From Micavibrio_A sp040381535 (GTDB lineage: Bacteria > Pseudomonadota > Alphaproteobacteria > Micavibrionales > Micavibrionaceae), in contig JBEIHF010000004.1 in assembly GCA_040381535.1 (NCBI GenBank), positions 28,139 to 92,138 of the forward strand: a stretch of 64,000 nt of DNA. Direction: 5' to 3'. Made by a program: the position numbers and the translations under genes. The notes under the pieces were generated by a model, which saw only the letters and a list, made by a program, of their open reading frames with translations, searched no databases and was not told the DNA's origin. Below are positions 59,839 through 64,000 of the stretch, piece by piece (the stretch's first letter is position 1; each line of letters opens with the position of its first letter).

Positions 59839-61022
59839 AGAGACTTCGGAAGCAGGAAATAATATTTTCCGCGGGCCTTCATCGGGCCCGCCATTTTTTC
59901 GGCCGTTTCGCCTCCGCCCCAGTAGAAATCACCGCGCACCGCGCCCTTGATCGCGCCGCCCGTATCCTGTGCCATAAGCAATCTTTGAAGCGGCGCGCCG
60001 TTCTCATCCTTGTAATCGAGATCGACATACACAGGGAAGCCATAGGGGAGCTTGCCATGATCGATGGCGAGCGAGCGCTTGGCCGTAAGCTTTACACCCT
60101 CCCCGCCTTGCGGCCCCGCGCCCGTTCCGTCATCGGGTGTTTCGCGGAAGAACACGAAAGACGGGTTGGTGTTGAGCAATTCATCGGCTTCGCTGGGGTT
60201 TTGTCTGAGCCATGTGCGGATCGTCTCCATGCTGACTTCTTCTTTTTTATAGATGCCGCGTTTGACGAGTTCGCGCCCAATCGCATTATAAACATGGCCG
60301 TTCTGTCCGTCATAACCTACACGCATCACCCCGCCATCATCCAGATGCACAACGCCGGAGCCCTGCACCTGCACGAAGAAGGCATCGTGCTTGTCATCCA
60401 GCCAAACGATGGGCCGTGTTTGTTCCGCCGGCAGTTTTCCGGCCTCGATGTCGGCGCGGCTCTCATACGGTTTCAATTTCCCCTCGATCACGCGGCCTGC
60501 AATGCGCTGGCCTTTCATTTCGGATCTGAAATCACCCAGCTCCACCATCACAAGGTCCGTCGGTCTGCCCAGCAACGGGTATTGATAGGGGCCGTGTTTT
60601 GTGCGCGAACCATTCAGCGTGGATTCATAATATCCCGTGAAAAGCCCTAGCGGATTGCCGTTTGCGGTTGCGCTTACCACTTTAAAATTGTTCTGCAGGA
60701 AATTCTTCACCGCAGCAGGATCGTTCGGATTCACACCTGCGCCCACATTGCAGGCCGCCTGCCAGTCACCATATGTACCCCACTCCGGATTGCTTGAGAA
60801 TTTATCCGCAGGTGATTTTTTCAAGATACGTTTACAACTGGTGTTATAGGCGTTCATGAAACCTGCCATGTCATCAGATTCCCATCCCTTAAGATCGGAG
60901 AAGGATGCCGCTTTCAACAGCAGCGGTGTTTTGTCATCGGATGTTGTAGTGGTGGTCGTACCGGTGGCGCAAGCGGTCAAAATCGATACGGCGCAAACGG
61001 TAAAAATAATTTGTTTGATCAT
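59835..61022 (-). CDS. mltA: Membrane-bound lytic murein transglycosylase A
   Basis: 395 residues. Lipobox LTAC (Cys18). MltA domain (ANGNPLGLFTGYYESTLNGS) and the 3D domain with catalytic aspartates in LLMAQDTGGAIKGAVRGDFY. It cleaves peptidoglycan to 1,6-anhydromuramic products at the outer membrane inner leaflet. The mltA-tim44 pair is common in alphaproteobacteria. Confidence 0.95.
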   Translation of the reverse strand: MIKQIIFTVCAVSILTACATGTTTTTTSDDKTPLLLKAASFSDLKGWESDDMAGFMNAYNTSCKRILKKSPADKFSSNPEWGTYGDWQAACNVGAGVNPNDPAAVKNFLQNNFKVVSATANGNPLGLFTGYYESTLNGSRTKHGPYQYPLLGRPTDLVMVELGDFRSEMKGQRIAGRVIEGKLKPYESRADIEAGKLPAEQTRPIVWLDDKHDAFFVQVQGSGVVHLDDGGVMRVGYDGQNGHVYNAIGRELVKRGIYKKEEVSMETIRTWLRQNPSEADELLNTNPSFVFFRETPDDGTGAGPQGGEGVKLTAKRSLAIDHGKLPYGFPVYVDLDYKDENGAPLQRLLMAQDTGGAIKGAVRGDFYWGGGETAEKMAGPMKARGKYYFLLPKSL

Positions 61023-61049
61023 GGAAACCTCACAGAAAAAATCAGGGGC

Positions 61050-61080
61050 AATAATAAAAGGGCCTTGTGATAAGGCCCTT
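61050..61080 (-). terminator. Rho-independent terminator between tim44-like gene and mltA
   Basis: Perfect 9 bp stem (AAGGGCCTT / AAGGCCCTT) with a 5-nt loop, followed on the minus strand by TTTTATTATT. It ends the tim44-like transcript, so mltA likely has another promoter or depends on read-through. Confidence 0.7.
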
Positions 61081-61126
61081 CTTTTATCGCATGGAAAAAC
61101 ATTCCCTGCCTAGAAGATATGAAATT

Positions 61127-61855
61127 TTATCCCGCGTCTGGAACAGGCGTTTTGTGGTCTTCCGTAATATCGCCATCGCGCGTTTCGTGCAGATACCACA
61201 TAGGTTCGCGAGATTTGAGCGGTTTAGAAAATGTCCATATATCGTTCATTTCCGTGATGCGGTCAGGATCGCCGGAAATAATCGCGCCTTCCTTGTTCTT
61301 GATGACGCAGGTTTCATCCGCGATGATGCGCATCTTGATATAGACGGATTTGGAATCTTTTCGCGCCTGCAAAATATCCATTTTGCGCACGGCATGAATT
61401 TCGCTGGTCATCATCTCGCCCGCCGCTTCGCGCTGCTTCAACGCGCCTTCGAACGCGGTGTAGACTTGTGGTTCCAAAAGATTTTTCAATGTATCTCTAT
61501 CACCGGCGGCAAAGGCTTCGACGATAATCGCGAATGCATCCTGCGCGCCTTGCGCAAAACGTGCCAAATCGAAATCGGGCATGGAATGGGCCACTTCGAA
61601 TATTTCGCGCGAAACCGTTTCGTTTGAAATGCTTACGCCGCGCGGCAATATGGGGGGGGCGGTATCGGTGAGTGCCAATGTCGTTGCTTCCTCATTCGTT
61701 TTTGTGTGGTTAGGAATGGCAGGTTTTTCCGGCGGCGGTGCAGTGAAAGGATTGGGGCGCTCGCGTTCACCGCCGTGACGTGTGCCCAAAACGCTGCGCA
61801 ACCATATGACAAGACCTGCGGCGATGACGGCGTATAAGATCAGAGCGGCATCCAC
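61127..61855 (-). CDS. Tim44-like domain membrane protein
   Basis: 242 residues. N-terminal membrane helix (AALILYAVIAAGLVIWLRSV), a Pro-rich linker (about 30-75), and a Tim44 domain (FDLARFAQGAQDAFAIIVEA, DRDTLKNLLEPQVYTAFEGA, ISGDPDRITEMNDIWTFSKP). Related to mitochondrial Tim44 and to alphaproteobacterial TimA; role in bacteria is poorly known, probably linked to protein translocation. Divergent from fxsA. Confidence 0.92.
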   Translation of the reverse strand: MDAALILYAVIAAGLVIWLRSVLGTRHGGERERPNPFTAPPPEKPAIPNHTKTNEEATTLALTDTAPPILPRGVSISNETVSREIFEVAHSMPDFDLARFAQGAQDAFAIIVEAFAAGDRDTLKNLLEPQVYTAFEGALKQREAAGEMMTSEIHAVRKMDILQARKDSKSVYIKMRIIADETCVIKNKEGAIISGDPDRITEMNDIWTFSKPLKSREPMWYLHETRDGDITEDHKTPVPDAG

Positions 61856-62021
61856 GATGTATAAATCCTTTTTGCTTGCATTGAACTGCAGACCCCCTAG
61901 TTTATCACAGACTATTTACCAAAAGGAAAGACCCTTTGGAATCGTCCATTACCGTCCAATAAATTGGCGGTTTTATGGAGAAAAACAAGGGCAAAAGCGA
62001 CATAAGAAAGGCGCGCGCAAT

Positions 62022-62471
62022 ATGTTCTGGCAAGCGGGGATGGGGCTTATACTGCTCGAGCTTTTCACCTTCTTTTTCGTGGTCGGAAAAATCGGTTTTT
62101 TCAAAACATTTTTGCTGTGGGGCTGCAGCGCCGTGCTCGGTATTTGGCTGGTGCAGGCACAAGGCCTCGCGGCGGCCTCGCGCATGCAGCTGCTTTTCGA
62201 TAAGGGCGAAAGCCCCGCATCGGCGGTGTTTGAAAGCATCTGTCTTTTGATCGCAGGATTGCTCTTCATCTTTCCGGGTTTCATAAGCGACATTGCCGCC
62301 TTCGCGTTGTTAATACCTCCCCTTCGCACATCGTTTAAAAGCTTACTGGGCAAGCATTTCCAATGGAGCGAGGAAAAGCGGCGTGAAGAAAGTGGAATCA
62401 TAGAAGCTGAATACATACGCATGGAAGAAGAGATCCCTAGACTGAAAGACCAAAAAAACCCCTATCAATGA
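62022..62471 (+). CDS. fxsA: FxsA family membrane protein
   Basis: 149 residues. Helices LILLELFTFFFVVGKIGFFK, LLWGCSAVLGIWLVQAQG and LLIAGLLFIFPGFISDIAAF with the family motif FPGFISD. The ATG at 62022 fits the family start; GAAAGG is upstream. E. coli FxsA affects phage exclusion; function is otherwise unknown. Lies between tim44 and secB as in other alphaproteobacteria. Confidence 0.9.
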   Translation: MFWQAGMGLILLELFTFFFVVGKIGFFKTFLLWGCSAVLGIWLVQAQGLAAASRMQLLFDKGESPASAVFESICLLIAGLLFIFPGFISDIAAFALLIPPLRTSFKSLLGKHFQWSEEKRREESGIIEAEYIRMEEEIPRLKDQKNPYQ

Positions 62472-62508
62472 TCGGGGTTTGGTTTGCCTTGGGGGGTGCG
62501 AAAAATTC

Positions 62509-62844
62509 TTAGCAGAGCGCTGCGCGTACGAAGTTGATTTTAACTTCGTCTCCCGCGCTGTTCACGCGTTCAAATCGGCGTTTGGCGCGGATGGCAAGAA
62601 CGATCGTTGCTGCGATTAAGAGGACATCCAAAGACGTCATCAAGCAAAATATCAGGTCTTGAAGAACGATCGCGCCATAGCCGATCGTGACGAAGTTTTC
62701 ACCAAGCCAGATCAACCAGCCCGTAACTGCGAAGCCTTTGGGCGCTTCTTTTGTCATGATGAATTCTTTGATTTGCGGCAAATAACCAGCGACGGTGGAG
62801 ATAGAAAGAAGAGGATACAGGTATGTAAATACGAGCGTAAGCAT
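62509..62844 (-). CDS. PQ-loop / SemiSWEET-like small membrane protein
   Basis: 111 residues, three hydrophobic segments. The first helix has the PQ motif (ISTVAGYLPQIKEFI), the second and third are around GWLIWLGENFVTIGYGAIVL and SLDVLLIAATIVLAIRAKRR, matching the PQ-loop repeat of half-size SWEET transporters, which dimerise to move sugars or other solutes. The C-terminus is polar. Convergent with fxsA and divergent from secB. Confidence 0.7.
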   Translation of the reverse strand: MLTLVFTYLYPLLSISTVAGYLPQIKEFIMTKEAPKGFAVTGWLIWLGENFVTIGYGAIVLQDLIFCLMTSLDVLLIAATIVLAIRAKRRFERVNSAGDEVKINFVRAALC

Positions 62845-63135
62845 TGCACGAACTCCCTTGTTCTTATGCTATCGCGTCTCCTAAACGCCAGACTGCAAAG
62901 CTATAAGGCCGCTTGCAACAACGCTGTGATAGTTGTTGTTAATATTTTCTTATGAAAATAAAAACGCTATGGGAGTTTGATTATGTAAATTTAAATCGTA
63001 AAGTTTTTATTAATTTCCTGTGTTGCGTTGTACAAATTATTCTAATTTTCACCTTATAACAATAAGTTACAGACGGTGGACGAACATGCATTTTTCATGC
63101 TACTCCCATGCATCGTAAAGCTTTGAGGCAATGAT

Positions 63136-63630
63136 ATGAGCGAAAAAACTTCCGAAAAATCCGTCGTGGACGTCGAACCTCCCGTTCTTCCCGTTCAGGT
63201 TCACGCCCAATATGTTAAGGATTTTTCCTTTGAAAACCCAATGGCACCCGATTCCTTGCGCCCGAGCGGTGGCAAGCCAGAACTCGACGTCAATATCATG
63301 CTGGATGCCTCAAAAATTAATGACGAGTCCAATCCGGACCTCTATGAATCCACCCTGAAATTGACGGTCAAGTCCTTGCGGGACAATCAGGTTTTGTTCA
63401 TTTCTGAGATTGTTTACGCAGCGCTGATCACGGTCAAAAACGTACCGCCCGCGGCCGTCCGCTCCATCTTGTATGTGGAAGTGCCACAAATGCTCTTCCC
63501 ATTCGCCCGCCAAATGCTTTCCTCGGCCGTGATGGGCGGCGGATTTCCTCCGCTTTTGCTCAATCCCGTGGATTTCAAGGCGATGTATACCGCGTCTTTG
63601 AAGAAAAGCGGTATTGAAGGCAACGCCTGA
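63136..63630 (+). CDS. secB: Protein-export chaperone SecB
   Basis: 164 residues, normal. Tetrameric chaperone keeping preproteins unfolded for SecA. Family segments VHAQYVKDFSFENPMAP, FISEIVYAALITVKNV, ILYVEVPQMLFPFARQML and GGGFPPLLLNPVDFKAMY are present. GAGG lies upstream of the ATG. The 291 bp before it is A+T-rich and divergent from the PQ-loop gene; it holds no gene. Confidence 0.97.
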   Translation: MSEKTSEKSVVDVEPPVLPVQVHAQYVKDFSFENPMAPDSLRPSGGKPELDVNIMLDASKINDESNPDLYESTLKLTVKSLRDNQVLFISEIVYAALITVKNVPPAAVRSILYVEVPQMLFPFARQMLSSAVMGGGFPPLLLNPVDFKAMYTASLKKSGIEGNA

Positions 63631-64000
63631 CCTCCTGATTACCCTTTGATATTTTTAAGGTTTTTCCTCTTTTCCACAGGCCGCAACTCAGGTAGCATGG
63701 AATGCCTGTGTACCGTTTTCTGTGTACTCACTATTTTTCCAATAATTTCAACGGCTTGCCGCCAAGCGGCGGATAGCTAAAATTTTAACGATTCTTAACG
63801 AATTCAAGGCGATAATGAAAGAAGGGGAAAAGACGCTCCAACATTCATTTTGCAGGTTCCTTTCGAGGGCGTTTTTGAAACTGTGGGGTTGCAGGGGTTT
63901 ATGACGATTTTTACGTGGTGTAAAAATTCAACGCGTGTGTTTAGCAAGCATGGCTCGACATCTGAAAACCTGACCCAAAAAAATCCTTCCAAAAAATCAA
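63631..64000. other. 370 bp right-end region without a supported gene
   Basis: No frame has a convincing start. One DnaA-box consensus match (TTTTCCACA) begins at 63670, and a TTAA-N6-TTAA pair is at 63785-63798. It likely holds the upstream region of the gene beyond the window. Confidence 0.4.

Noticed and set aside
63785..63799. TTAA-N6-TTAA resembling a CtrA site
   Set aside because: Spacing is one base short of the consensus, in A+T-rich DNA.
63804..63992. 62-codon open frame at the right edge (minus)
   Set aside because: No ribosome site, no recognised sequence.

Overview
The window looks like chromosomal DNA of a Gram-negative alphaproteobacterium. The housekeeping blocks are alphaproteobacterial in order: rpmH-rnpA-yidD-yidC-engB, rmuC-def-fmt-truA, and mltA-tim44 / fxsA / secB. 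The organism has a flagellum (flgK, flgL), outer-membrane lipoproteins and an O-antigen ligase-like protein. The combination of a chromosomal I-type (Dot/Icm) type IV secretion system with a two-partner secretion exoprotein would fit a predatory or host-associated lineage such as Micavibrio-like bacteria. That assignment is inference, because no rRNA or other taxonomic marker is in the window. No insertion sequence, integrase or CRISPR array was seen.

Layout. 0-6 kb: a FemAB-like/DUF3108 pair and a PH-domain membrane protein (minus), then dapD, an HD-domain protein resembling (p)ppGpp hydrolases, and dapE (plus). 6-13.6 kb: minus-strand housekeeping operons (rmuC-def-fmt-truA; rpmH-rnpA-yidD-yidC-engB), with a small pilin-like membrane protein between them. 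13.8-17.3 kb: a hypothetical protein, a duplicated IcmC/IcmD-like membrane protein, glnK and a ubiH-type hydroxylase.

17.3-42.8 kb is the main accessory block, a type IVB secretion locus in two parts. The first (minus) reads icmL/dotI - icmK/dotH - icmE/dotG - icmG/dotF - icmD/dotP - icmJ/dotN - icmB/dotO - unknown bitopic protein, the same order as the Legionella icmLKEG(C)DJB cluster. The second (minus) reads Dsb-like protein - unknown - lytic transglycosylase - dotD - dotC - dotB - icmT - TcpQ-like protein. Between them, on the plus strand, lie three paralogous exported proteins of no family I recognise plus a small bitopic protein, all translationally coupled. They are the best candidates here for an undescribed component of this machine. 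flgK-flgL, with a textbook sigma-54 promoter, sits directly after them. Core parts not in the window are DotA, DotL, DotM, IcmQ/S/W, IcmF and DotU.

42.9-50 kb: FIST sensor protein, lemA plus an M48 protease, a Bax-inhibitor-1 family protein, mscL, tRNA-Ala(GGC), an entericidin-like lipoprotein and an O-antigen ligase-like protein. 50-59.2 kb: divergent TpsB transporter and a 2333-residue TpsA exoprotein that joins a haemagglutinin-type secretion domain to a very long right-handed beta-helix. 59.3-64 kb: GNAT acetyltransferase, mltA, a Tim44-like protein, fxsA, a PQ-loop protein and secB.
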